DNA of 64,000 nucleotides from Nostoc sp. B(2019) (lineage in GTDB: Bacteria > Cyanobacteriota > Cyanobacteriia > Cyanobacteriales > Nostocaceae), in NCBI RefSeq assembly GCF_010091925.1, contig NZ_WVID01000007.1, positions 240,614-304,613 of the forward strand, written 5' to 3'. Below, piece after piece: positions 48,241-57,078 of this stretch; the first letter of the stretch is position 1; the number at the start of each line of letters is the position of its first letter. The translations under genes were made by a program, and so were the position numbers. Under the pieces are notes generated by a model. The model worked only from the letters and a program-made list of their open reading frames with translations, had not been told where the DNA came from and searched no databases.

Positions 48241-49133
48241 GAAAACAACCCTGCAAAACTTGCGTCCAAACACTCAGATGTATTTCCATTAACAACGTGA
48301 GTTCGATGAGCACAATAGCTTTCAAACTTTTGTAAAATCTATCTTTAGCGTTAACGTAAACGCGTATGGCAAAGCATAACCCTTACTCTAAAGGAGAACC
48401 CGTAGATTAACAGATACCTGCTTCAACTCTGAAAGAGCAACGTAGTATCCAACCAAGGGAACTTCTTGATAAGTAGGGTAATGCCTTGTGGTGTGGTCAG
48501 ACATCACACATTTTCCAGTCAAAAAGGCTGAACTATTGAGATTATTCTCAACAAATTAACTTATTGACACTAATGTGCGATCTGAATTTAGGAATTCTTT
48601 TCAGAAAAGCCTTTTGGCTTTGATTCGTCGAACTCACGTTCAATAAAGACCGAGATAATCTTTGTTGTATCTACATCGGAATTTAATTACCTCTTCAATT
48701 TGTTGTATTTCTAAAGGTAGATACCAGGTGGAAAATTAAATATTCGCTGTATTCACAATAACTTTTCAGTAAAAATCCACAGCTAGCCTGATCCAAGCTG
48801 CAAAACTCAAACGCTCACAAAGTTAAGCAAAACTTGAATTCAATAAAAAGCTATAAATGTAGCTTTTTTAACTGTAACTCCGCAAAAACTCTAATAGCAA
48901 GTGTTTAGTATGAACAACCTCAACAGATAATAGTATTTATCTGTAGTTTAATTTTTATAAAATTAGCTTTTATTAGATGCGAATGTTAATAACTTTTGGA
49001 TTGATTATTTTTGACAAACTTATAGTAGAAGTTGTAACGCAAAGTATAACTATAGTAATTGGTAACTGTGGTAAAAAATTACCAATTACCAAATAGCTAC
49101 TTTTAATTACGCTTATCTATTTATGATGTCGTG
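48241..49133. other. 890-base region between the exopolysaccharide operon and the aminopeptidase gene
   Basis: It is A+T-rich and should hold the operon promoter and leader nearest 48241. Near the other end (49055-49091) an inverted repeat GTAATTGGTAA / TTACCAATTAC lies just after the aminopeptidase stop. I see no tRNA, small RNA signal or good ORF. Confidence 0.55.
49055..49091 (-). terminator. Hairpin after the aminopeptidase gene
   Basis: On the minus strand an 11-bp stem GTAATTGGTAA / TTACCAATTAC encloses a loop with six T, 45 bases past the stop codon. No clear T-run follows, so the terminator role is only likely. Similar GGTAAT/ATTACC repeats lie at 57030-57078. Confidence 0.45.
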
Positions 49134-51725
49134 CTACTTAGATTTTGCTTCTAAGTTTTCTAAGCGACTTCTAAGTTCTTGGTTTTGTTGTTTAAGTTGG
49201 TCAAATTCCTCACGCAACTGACGCAGCGTTTGTTCTGAACCAATGTTCTTTTGCACCTTGGAAATTTCTTCTTCAGCATAGCGACGCACACGTCCATCAG
49301 CTGTTTGCTCTGCTAGCGATCGCAAAATTACCGATGCTTTGGGGGTTTCCATTTGTCCTAATCCTGCGGCTACAGCCACTTGCGTTAAAAAGAAGGTTTC
49401 TTTGGCAAGTTCTGATAATCTTTCTAAAATCCGTTCCAAATTGACCGGACTTTGACCTCCAGAAATCTTTCCTAGAGCACGAATTGCGGCTAAACGCAGG
49501 GGTTGAGGTACGCCAAGTTTGGTGTATTCTATCAGCAGATTTAAGGCTACTTCCGAGGTTTTGAATTCAGCTAAGCCAGCGATCGCACCACTCCGCACTA
49601 CTTCATTCCAACCTGCTTTTTCTTCTAAAACTGATTTCAGCAGCTTTAGTACCTTGTCTTCCTTGGGTTTTTCTTCCAAATTAGCAGATGCGATTGCTCC
49701 AATACTGCGAGATACCATTGCTTCTACGTAGTAACTGGGATCGCCATTCTGCAAAAGATTTTTTACAACTTTATAACTCTGGGCAGTTTTGATTTGAGCA
49801 AGTGCTTCCACCACAGATCGTCGCACAATTGCGTTTTTATCTTTCAACCCAGGAATTAACCCATCAAAGGCTTGGTCTAACTTGATTTCTGCTAATTGTT
49901 TAGCTACTTCAACCCGCACACCCCACAATGGCTCATTTTTTAGTGACGCCGACAATGCCTTCGTTGCTTCTAACCCACCTTTTTTAGCTAAAGCTTCCGC
50001 TGCATAGATGCGAGAAATCGGGTTGGGATCAAGTTCTAACTGTGCTTTTAATTCCGGTACTGGATACTCCAAAGATACCGTTTTCAGATAGTTATTCTCA
50101 ACATCAAAACTGATAAATTGAGGTTTATTTTCTAATGGGAAGTAGAAGCTTTGTTCGCGTTCATTCACCCGGACTGTGAAAGTTTTCAGTTTTGCAGCTT
50201 CTTCCTGTTGGGTATAGCCAAAACCTATGGGTATTCTCAGATCAAATAAATCCTTGCTGCCATTTTTATCTGCTGCCGCTTGGGTTTGAGTTACTGTAAC
50301 TTTTGCTAAGTTAGCATCTCCATCCCAAGAATAAGCAACTTTAAAATCAGGATGACCACCACGATAAACGTATTGGTCAAAAAGAAACAACAGATTACGT
50401 CCGGTTGCCTTTTCAATTGCTCTGAGTAAGTCTATTGTCTCTACGGTTTTGTGAGCATTATCTTGGACAAATGTTTGAATTGCTTGCCAAAATAATTCAT
50501 CTCCTAATTCCGCCCGAATCATGTGATAAACACAAGATCCTTTTTCGTAGATGTGGCGATCGTAAAGTTCAATGGCTTCTCGGTAAACGTGCGTTACCAT
50601 TGGACGGCGGTAGCGGCTGCTATCTTCATTAAGGTAACGACGAGCTTCTAATAAACGATAGTAAGCTGCTTCTTGTAGACTATATTCGTGTTCTGTCCAC
50701 ATCACTTCAGAGTAAGAAGCCATTCCTTCCTTAATCCAAGCATGAGACCAATGCTTAATTACCACCAAATCGCCAAACCACTGGTGTGCGAGTTCGTGAA
50801 CGACTAAACTTTCTGTATTGCGGTTATCTAAGGCGGCGCGTTCATCTAGCAAGCATCTATCTGTGAGCAGAGTTGCGGAGGTATTTTCCATCCCGCCAAA
50901 GATGAAGTCATCGACACAAACTTGGGCGTATTTCGGAAAAGGGTATGGATAACCATACTTTTCACTCAAAAATTCAATCATGCGGGGAGTTTTGCCCATG
51001 CTGCGTTTAGCATCTTCCTCCCGGCCTTTTTCCACGTAGTAGGTAACGGGTTTACCCTGCCACTCATCCCGAATTTCAGCAAAGTCTCCTACTGCCAGAG
51101 TCATCAAGTAGGTAGGATGAACTTGCTGTTGTGACCAATGGTAGATTTTGTCCTTACCATCGTCCTCGGTATTAATCAGTTCGCCGTTAGAAATGGCAAT
51201 CAGAGGTTTAGGAACGCGGACGCGAATTTCCGAAGTTGACAGTTGTCCTGGATAGTCAAAGCAAGGAAACCAGAAGCGAGAGTCTTCATCTTCTCCTTGA
51301 GTCCAGACTTGGGTGGGCTTGTTCGAGTAGTGCTTGTCTGGTTGAATGAAGTAAATACCGCGTTGCGGTTTTGCTACTGAGTAGGCGATCGCAATTAACA
51401 AGCGTTTATCAATTTGCGTCGCCTCAGAAAGTTTGATGGAAAGCTGCTCTCCATCATAATCAAAATTTTGCGGCACTTCGTCCACCTGCACAGCTTCGAT
51501 ATTCAGGTTGACAGCATCCAAAATCAAACGCTCAATGCCATTACGGATTGGCAAAAGACGGATGCTACAATTGCCGTGATAGCTTTGGTTAGGGATATCC
51601 AAGCTAAGATCTAAAAAAATATGCTCTACTTGTCCGGGGCGATCAGGGTTGTAGTGTGGTCTTGCTCCCGGTAATTCAAAAGATTTGTGTCCGTTATTCT
51701 CTGTATCAAAATAAGACTGCGACAT
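49134..51725 (-). CDS. M1 family aminopeptidase with C-terminal HEAT-like repeats
   Basis: This 863-residue zinc metallopeptidase removes N-terminal residues from peptides. The exopeptidase motif GGMENTSATLL lies near residues 276-286. The zinc site is HELAHQWFGD (His310, His314) with the third ligand Glu333 in WIKEGMASYSE. Residues of about 560-800 are a set of HEAT-like helical pairs (AAEALAKKGG, VVEALAQIKTA, AIRALGKISGG) in place of the usual M1 C-terminal domain. The last 40 residues form a coiled coil. It probably acts in the cytoplasm, as no signal peptide is seen. It stands alone. Confidence 0.93.
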   Translation of the reverse strand: MSQSYFDTENNGHKSFELPGARPHYNPDRPGQVEHIFLDLSLDIPNQSYHGNCSIRLLPIRNGIERLILDAVNLNIEAVQVDEVPQNFDYDGEQLSIKLSEATQIDKRLLIAIAYSVAKPQRGIYFIQPDKHYSNKPTQVWTQGEDEDSRFWFPCFDYPGQLSTSEIRVRVPKPLIAISNGELINTEDDGKDKIYHWSQQQVHPTYLMTLAVGDFAEIRDEWQGKPVTYYVEKGREEDAKRSMGKTPRMIEFLSEKYGYPYPFPKYAQVCVDDFIFGGMENTSATLLTDRCLLDERAALDNRNTESLVVHELAHQWFGDLVVIKHWSHAWIKEGMASYSEVMWTEHEYSLQEAAYYRLLEARRYLNEDSSRYRRPMVTHVYREAIELYDRHIYEKGSCVYHMIRAELGDELFWQAIQTFVQDNAHKTVETIDLLRAIEKATGRNLLFLFDQYVYRGGHPDFKVAYSWDGDANLAKVTVTQTQAAADKNGSKDLFDLRIPIGFGYTQQEEAAKLKTFTVRVNEREQSFYFPLENKPQFISFDVENNYLKTVSLEYPVPELKAQLELDPNPISRIYAAEALAKKGGLEATKALSASLKNEPLWGVRVEVAKQLAEIKLDQAFDGLIPGLKDKNAIVRRSVVEALAQIKTAQSYKVVKNLLQNGDPSYYVEAMVSRSIGAIASANLEEKPKEDKVLKLLKSVLEEKAGWNEVVRSGAIAGLAEFKTSEVALNLLIEYTKLGVPQPLRLAAIRALGKISGGQSPVNLERILERLSELAKETFFLTQVAVAAGLGQMETPKASVILRSLAEQTADGRVRRYAEEEISKVQKNIGSEQTLRQLREEFDQLKQQNQELRSRLENLEAKSK

Positions 51726-52577
51726 TGATCCTTACTGACCTACCTTGTAATCCTGAAAAGTCTGGCTGGATGTAATTAAGAACAATAGCGATATCGGATG
51801 TATTTCTCAAATCAACAGGGTGTGTGAAGGCAAAGACTCCTCTCTGGGGTTGGGGGATTTGAATAAATCTCTCCCGAAGTTCCGATGTCTGACAATAAGA
51901 CGTTTCTCGACGCAGTTAAGGCGTAGCTTGCTTCTTTGCAGGATTACCCATCTACAGAGAAAGCCTCTGTTAAAAAGTTGAACCACTGCGTTGGACGGGT
52001 TTCCCGACTTAAAGCAAGTGGCGTCGAACTGGCGTCTGTTCGCCTTTGGCGTTGGCGGAGCGATCGCTCTTTCAGAACAATTTCCTTATGTCCTTTAGAC
52101 ATATAGCAGAGGCGCAAAGCCTTACGCCTTTCAGCAGTGGTACAGACCACCGGATAGCGCAGCGTTAGCGACGCTCCTACGTCGCTAACCTCCGCTCAGA
52201 CTTCTCTCCATATCCCTCCCACATTTACTTTTCCTGATGTAAGCTGTTATTTTGCACTTTTGTGTGATCGGGTCAAGAGTTTCTTGCACCTCGATAAATT
52301 TCTATTAAGTACAAATATTCCTAAGTATGCTTATAACTTAGGATAGCTTGCCGCTGTTGAGCGGGCTATTTTTTTTGAGATGAACAACATATCATTTGCG
52401 GATTCGCTCCTCATCCCATTGAAGTATTTTTTAAAGTAATTCCATACCGCCAGTTTGTAGGACTACTAATTTTATCAGTAAATACCGATCAATTAGTAGA
52501 AATTATTAATAAATCAGAAAACTCTCCAATAACGCTTGTATAAATGTCGGTGACAATTTGAGGAAAAGTAACAAAAA
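51726..52577. other. 850-base repeat-rich intergenic region
   Basis: The stretch 51940-52200 holds dispersed Nostoc-type repeat text (CGTCTGTTCGCCTTTGGCGTTGGCGG type, a HIP1 octamer and CGCAGCGTTAGCGACGCTCC palindromes). A 68-codon minus-strand frame across it is a product of the repeat, not a gene. Further right lies a two-hairpin structure with a T-run, listed separately as a candidate small RNA. Confidence 0.6.
52303..52376 (+). ncRNA. Candidate small RNA ending in an orphan terminator
   Basis: Hairpin CCTAAGT / ACTTAGG (52320-52342) is followed by a second stem TAGC-CCGCT / AGCGG-GCTA (52344-52368) and eight T, a good plus-strand intrinsic terminator. The nearest upstream gene is on the minus strand, so this terminator has no coding gene to end. 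TATTAA at about 52303 is a possible -10 box. The anti-sense motif of the cyanobacterial RNA Yfr1 is not present. The start is a guess. Confidence 0.35.
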
Positions 52578-54266
52578 ATGCCTGAAAGTAAATCAAAGTT
52601 TTTAATTCCTGCTGTTGGCGCTGCTGTAGTTGTGGCAGGAAGCGTAGCAGCTTATATGTACTTTAAAGGCCCGTTAGGGGATAGCTCCGGCGCTCTGGGC
52701 AGCGCTAAAGTGATACCTTCAACAGCATTATTCGCAACATATATTACCACTGATCCTCAAGCTTGGGCAAAGTTACAGCAGTTTGGCACTCCAGAAGCAC
52801 AAAAGTTAGTAGCAAAAGGTCTGGAAGACTTCAATAAGAGTGTGTTCAGTGACAGTAACATTTCCTATGAAAAAGATATCAAGCCTTGGGTTGGCGGTGT
52901 AATGATTGCTGTATTGCCACCAAATCCAACTAAACCAGCGCAGCAAAAAGTACCTTCTGGCGCACCTAATACACCAATAAATATACAGCAGGAACCCAAT
53001 ATACTGATGGTCGTAGGTATTAAGGACAAACTCAGTGCCTTGAATTTTGCTAATAAATTAAAGTCACAAAAAGGCGTCAAAATCCAGGAATCTGACTATC
53101 AAGGTCAAAAAATTACAGAAACTATAGAAAATGGCAAACCGACATACAGCGTTGTTTTAAATAATAGCCATGTAGCATTTTCTCCCAAAAGGCAAGCTGT
53201 AGAAAAGGCAATCGATACCTTTAAAGGACAGCCATCCTTTGCGAATAAAGAAGGCGCAAGTAGCATTATTGCCAAAAGTGTGGATGTCAAAAACACACTG
53301 GCCCAAATTTATGTGCCTGACTATGCAGGTATGGTACAGCAATTGCTAGCCACAAGTCCGCAGGCGGCAAAGTTACCACCACAAACCCTGACGCAACTAA
53401 AGCAGGTGAAATCTATGGTAGCGGGTGTTGGAGTTGATGATGGAGGAGTGCGGGTAAAAGCGATCGCCAACTTAGATCCGCAACTGAGCAAATTCCAATA
53501 TCAAACGACTCCTGCGACGATAGTCGGGCAATTTCCGGCTGAGACTTTTGCTTTAGTTAGCGGACAGGGTATCAGCCAGGGCTGGCAAATGCTAGTAGAA
53601 CAATCAAAGGATTACCCGGAATTTAAGCAAGTAGTTGAACAGGCGCGTGGGCAACTCAAACAAGTAAATATTGACCTCGATAGAGAGGTTTTTGGGTGGA
53701 TGAATGGGGAATTTGGCTTCGGTGCGATTCCATCCGATCAAGGTGTGTTGAAGAGTATTGGTTTTGGCGGAGCTTTAGTATTTGATACCAGCGATCGCAA
53801 AACGGCAGAAGGCACTTTCACAAAATTGGATACCCTCGCCAAAACACAACAAATCAATATCGCTAAAAGAAATATCGCTGGTAAAGACGTCACTGAATGG
53901 CAGATCCCCCAACAAGGAGCTTTATTAGCACATGGTTGGCTGGATCAAGATACTTTATTTGTGGCTATTGGTGGCCCTGTTGCTGAAGCAGTAGCAGATC
54001 GTAAGAGTCAACCTCTCGACAGTAGCGACGCCTTCAAAGCTATTACTGGTTCTCTGCAAAAACCCAACGGTGGCTATTTCTACCTGGATATGGACAGAAC
54101 TGTTTCCCTAGTAAATCGTTTTGCAGCACAAGGTCAACCCATCCCACCTGAAGCCAATGCCATCCTGAGTTCCATTCGTGGTCTTGGTGTTACTGCTACT
54201 AGCCCGAATAAAGCCACTAGTGAATTGGAGATGTTGTTAGCTCTTAAACCGAATACTGCAAAGTAG
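52578..54266 (+). CDS. DUF3352 family protein, membrane-anchored
   Basis: A 562-residue protein with an N-terminal membrane helix (FLIPAVGAAVVVAGSVAAYMY, residues 9-29) and a long periplasmic or lumenal part, as in the cyanobacterial DUF3352 family. Recurrent features are PSTALFATYITTDPQAW and AVLPPNP at the N-terminal half, and GYFYLDMDRTVSLVNR near the C-terminus. No catalytic motif is recognised and the function is unknown. The ATG at 52578 has GAGGAAAAG upstream. It is convergent with mscL. Confidence 0.85.
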   Translation: MPESKSKFLIPAVGAAVVVAGSVAAYMYFKGPLGDSSGALGSAKVIPSTALFATYITTDPQAWAKLQQFGTPEAQKLVAKGLEDFNKSVFSDSNISYEKDIKPWVGGVMIAVLPPNPTKPAQQKVPSGAPNTPINIQQEPNILMVVGIKDKLSALNFANKLKSQKGVKIQESDYQGQKITETIENGKPTYSVVLNNSHVAFSPKRQAVEKAIDTFKGQPSFANKEGASSIIAKSVDVKNTLAQIYVPDYAGMVQQLLATSPQAAKLPPQTLTQLKQVKSMVAGVGVDDGGVRVKAIANLDPQLSKFQYQTTPATIVGQFPAETFALVSGQGISQGWQMLVEQSKDYPEFKQVVEQARGQLKQVNIDLDREVFGWMNGEFGFGAIPSDQGVLKSIGFGGALVFDTSDRKTAEGTFTKLDTLAKTQQINIAKRNIAGKDVTEWQIPQQGALLAHGWLDQDTLFVAIGGPVAEAVADRKSQPLDSSDAFKAITGSLQKPNGGYFYLDMDRTVSLVNRFAAQGQPIPPEANAILSSIRGLGVTATSPNKATSELEMLLALKPNTAK

Positions 54267-54273
54267 GATAATT

Positions 54274-54333
54274 AGGGATTAGGGATCAGGTATTAGGTAT
54301 TAATATTCTCCCCAATCCCCAGTCCCTAATCCC
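54274..54333. repeat. Inverted repeat between convergent DUF3352 and mscL genes
   Basis: TTAGGGATTAGGGA on the left pairs with TCCCTAATCCCA on the right, with TAGG and TCCCC repeats in between. It probably serves as a two-way transcript end for the convergent genes. Confidence 0.6.
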
Positions 54334-54335
54334 AC

Positions 54336-54767
54336 TTACAAAACCTGATTATTCCGAGATTCCAAGGTTTGAGTCAGCCTATCCAACGCGCCAGTCAATC
54401 TTTCTTGAGCTACAAGGTTAGGGTCTGGTGGGGAATTATCAGCAACTTCTTCTTGTCTCTTGAATCTTTGTAAGGCTTGAATTGCTAAAAATAAAATCAA
54501 AGCAATGATTAAAAAGTCAACGATTGCACCGAGAAACTGCCCAATAGCGATTCCTGGCCCAATGGTGATTGTTCTCCAGTCTTTACCACTCAAACTCACC
54601 AAAGGGTTAATCAATGGCATAATCACATCTTCAACAAAAGAGGTGATAATCTTGCCGAAAGCAGTACCAATAATTACAGCGATCGCTAAGTCAACTACAT
54701 TGCCTTTGAGGGCAAAGTCTTGAAAATCTCTTAAAAAGCTACTTGCTCTTCTTCTTGCTCTTGCCAT
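54336..54767 (-). CDS. mscL: Large-conductance mechanosensitive channel MscL
   Basis: A plasma-membrane channel that opens under osmotic down-shock. It has the N-terminal amphipathic helix, TM1 with GNVVDLAIAVIIGTAFGKIITSFV, a periplasmic loop, TM2 (FLGAIVDFLIIALILFLAIQAL) and a cytoplasmic helix bundle. The length of 143 residues is usual. The first eight residues are unusually basic (MARARRRASSF). Confidence 0.96.
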   Translation of the reverse strand: MARARRRASSFLRDFQDFALKGNVVDLAIAVIIGTAFGKIITSFVEDVIMPLINPLVSLSGKDWRTITIGPGIAIGQFLGAIVDFLIIALILFLAIQALQRFKRQEEVADNSPPDPNLVAQERLTGALDRLTQTLESRNNQVL

Positions 54768-55069
54768 AATTGTCTATCGAGAAGTTTATAGTAGTTTTCT
54801 TTTAAATGACACTTGAGCTTTTGCCATCTCTGTTGAGATAGATTTTGCTAAGTATCGAAATTTTACCAGTCTTGAATAAATTTCTCTGATAAAGATAAAT
54901 TAAATGCCAGCATTACTCGCATCTTCCAAGAGCCTTGCTGATTTGCAAATGTCAAGTTTCTATGATAATCAGGGGAGGTAGACTGTCGTTATATAATTAA
55001 ATTTACTTCTAGACTGGTTTGCAGCAAGTATGTCATAAGTAGAAAAAGCTATTCAACGCAAACTGACTT
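54768..55069. other. Divergent spacer mscL / methyltransferase
   Basis: 302 bases, A+T-rich, presumably with promoters for both genes. No ORF, RNA gene or strong hairpin is seen. Confidence 0.5.
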
Positions 55070-55993
55070 ATGACCGCTGCTGTAAACACTTCCCCTGGCT
55101 TAGCTTCCCGCTTAGTGAATGGCATCCTGGCAATTAAGCCTTTAGCCAACCTAGCCAAGCATCAAGCCAGACAAATGATGATTAAACGCGCTGAAAAAAT
55201 TGGCGTGCCTTGGACACAAGAAGTTCAGATACTAGAGGCGCGTGATTGGAAAACTGATCTAGCTCAAGTACAAAATCCTCAACTTTCCTACCCGGATTAC
55301 TACCTCACTTCATTCCATGCCTATGAAACCGGAAATCTCAATTGGCAAGCTGCTTTTGAGGTAGAGTCAGCCGCTCGCGCTGTTCATGCTAAAATTTGGC
55401 AGGGTGCTGAAGCGCAAGGCGACCCAATGCTGCGCCAAAGTTACCACAGTATTCTGAAAAGCCAAATTCCTAACGAGCCACAAGACATTTTAGATGTAGG
55501 GTGCAGCGTCGGCTTGAGTACCTTTGCCCTGCAAGCAGTTTATCCTCACGCTCAAATCACAGGCTTAGATTTATCTCCTTACTTCTTGGCAGTTGCTCAC
55601 TACCGCGCCCAACAACGTCAATCTAAAATAATTAACTGGGTTCATGCCCAAGCTGAATCTAGTGGACTACCAGATAACTCTTTTGATCTAGTCTCTATTT
55701 TCTTGATGTGTCACGAATTACCCCAGTCAGCAACCCGACAGATTTTTGCTGAAATGCGGCGAGTATTACGTCCAGGTGGCTACTTAGCAATTATGGACAT
55801 GAATCCTAAGTCTGAAATTTACAAAAAAATGCCAGCATACATTTTGACATTGCTCAAAAGTACTGAACCGTATTTAGATGAATATTTCGCTTTGGACATT
55901 GAGCAAGCTATTGTTGAGGCGGGTTTCCAAACTCCTACTATTAGTAGCAATAGCCCCCGTCACCGCACAATAATTGCTCAGGTGAGTGGCTGA
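55070..55993 (+). CDS. Class I SAM-dependent methyltransferase
   Basis: A 307-residue protein. Residues of about 140-270 form the Rossmann methyltransferase domain: motif I ILDVGCSVGLSTF, motif II ITGLDLSP, then LPDNSFDLVSIFLMCHELP and MRRVLRPGGYLAIMDMN, the UbiE/COQ5-like pattern. The first 130 residues are a family-specific helical extension. The substrate is unknown; lipids or quinones are possible from the motif IV region. Its end overlaps the start of the PrsW-like gene by eight bases. Confidence 0.85.
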   Translation: MTAAVNTSPGLASRLVNGILAIKPLANLAKHQARQMMIKRAEKIGVPWTQEVQILEARDWKTDLAQVQNPQLSYPDYYLTSFHAYETGNLNWQAAFEVESAARAVHAKIWQGAEAQGDPMLRQSYHSILKSQIPNEPQDILDVGCSVGLSTFALQAVYPHAQITGLDLSPYFLAVAHYRAQQRQSKIINWVHAQAESSGLPDNSFDLVSIFLMCHELPQSATRQIFAEMRRVLRPGGYLAIMDMNPKSEIYKKMPAYILTLLKSTEPYLDEYFALDIEQAIVEAGFQTPTISSNSPRHRTIIAQVSG

Positions 55994-56978
55994 TTTATTC
56001 CTACTACTTTGGGCAGTAATGCCCCCGATACTGCTGCTGGGCTATTACTATTTCCGTGTCCCAAATTCCCCACCTCTGTCACGCTTGCTATTCTTCTTTA
56101 TCATTGGGGCAATATCTGGTTTCTGCGCTCTTAGTCTCGAATGGATTTTTGAAACTGGATTCAACTGGCTTGTAGACTGGCAGCACCAGGGATGTTTAGT
56201 AACAAGGCGCTACACATCTGGGTTGGTTGGTGTAGCCTTGCGGCAGCTTGTGGAAATTGGGCCAATTGAAGAAGGTTGCAAGTTAGTAGGGGTTGTTACC
56301 CCAACCTGCTATCTGCAACGTAGGTATCGATTACTTCCTGCTACCATTTTCCTCTTCACCATAGCTGTTGCCCTCGGATTCACCGCCCAAGAGAATTGGA
56401 TTTACCTTTTCCACGGCACAGCATCAATTCTTGATCGTAGTATCGGCACACCAGTCCACGCCATGTTTTCTGCCCCTTGGGGATATGCCCTAGGAATATA
56501 TATTTCCTCCAGGATACGCTTACATCAAGATAAAAAGCTTATTCCTTGGGCTTGGCTTAATTCTGTAATATGTCATGCCCTAGTCAATGTTTTATCTAGT
56601 GCTTGGCGTTACTCACCACCCCTACGTTACCTTAGCTACGGTTTATTTCCATTGTTGTTGTGGATGTTTTGGCGACTAGAGCAATTACTGCGAAAAGTGC
56701 AAGGCAAAACCCCCATTAGCTTGATATCAGGCTATACACCCCAGCATCGTTACTGGCAGCGGGGTTTAGTGCTGTTTGCTCTTATGCTGGGTGGAAATGC
56801 TATTTTTGGGCTGTTTATCTTAGCAAGACAACTTAGCCCCTTGCGTTTATCGCAGCTTTTTGATACTGAGACCATGTGGATTATAGCGATACGAGTTTCG
56901 CTAAATTTATTTTTTGGAATTCTAGCCTGGGTAATTTATCGTTATTTGCGACATTCCGCACGTCGCCGATATTTTTAA
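55986..56978 (+). CDS. PrsW-family intramembrane metalloprotease-like protein
   Basis: A 330-residue protein with about nine membrane helices. The PrsW motifs are there: IEEGCKLVGV (EExxK) near residue 94, FTAQEN (FxxxE) near 132, VHAMFSAPWG (HxxxS) near 158 and CHALVN near 196. PrsW proteins cut anti-sigma factors or other membrane proteins, and CPBP-like relatives process other targets. The start is GTG at 55986, inside the end of the methyltransferase gene, so the pair is probably coupled. No anti-sigma factor is nearby. Confidence 0.85.
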   Translation: MADLFLLLWAVMPPILLLGYYYFRVPNSPPLSRLLFFFIIGAISGFCALSLEWIFETGFNWLVDWQHQGCLVTRRYTSGLVGVALRQLVEIGPIEEGCKLVGVVTPTCYLQRRYRLLPATIFLFTIAVALGFTAQENWIYLFHGTASILDRSIGTPVHAMFSAPWGYALGIYISSRIRLHQDKKLIPWAWLNSVICHALVNVLSSAWRYSPPLRYLSYGLFPLLLWMFWRLEQLLRKVQGKTPISLISGYTPQHRYWQRGLVLFALMLGGNAIFGLFILARQLSPLRLSQLFDTETMWIIAIRVSLNLFFGILAWVIYRYLRHSARRRYF

Positions 56979-57029
56979 AATATGATTTAGGTTTTTTCGT
57001 TTGAGACTGGCAAACTAAAGTAATGAAAT

Positions 57030-57078
57030 GCTAGTAAGTAATAGGTAATGGTAAAAATAATTACCAATTACCAATTAC
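57030..57078. repeat. GGTAAT/ATTACC inverted repeat between convergent genes
   Basis: GTAATAGGTAATGGTAA faces AATTACCAATTACC just before the 3' end of the pterin synthase gene. It likely forms a 3'-end hairpin shared by convergent genes and resembles the repeat at 49055. Confidence 0.55.

Noticed and set aside
51944..52150. 68-codon minus-strand frame
   Set aside because: It is made of dispersed repeat text (CTTTGGCGTTGGCGG and HIP1), has a biased Arg/Ser composition and no good ribosome-binding site.
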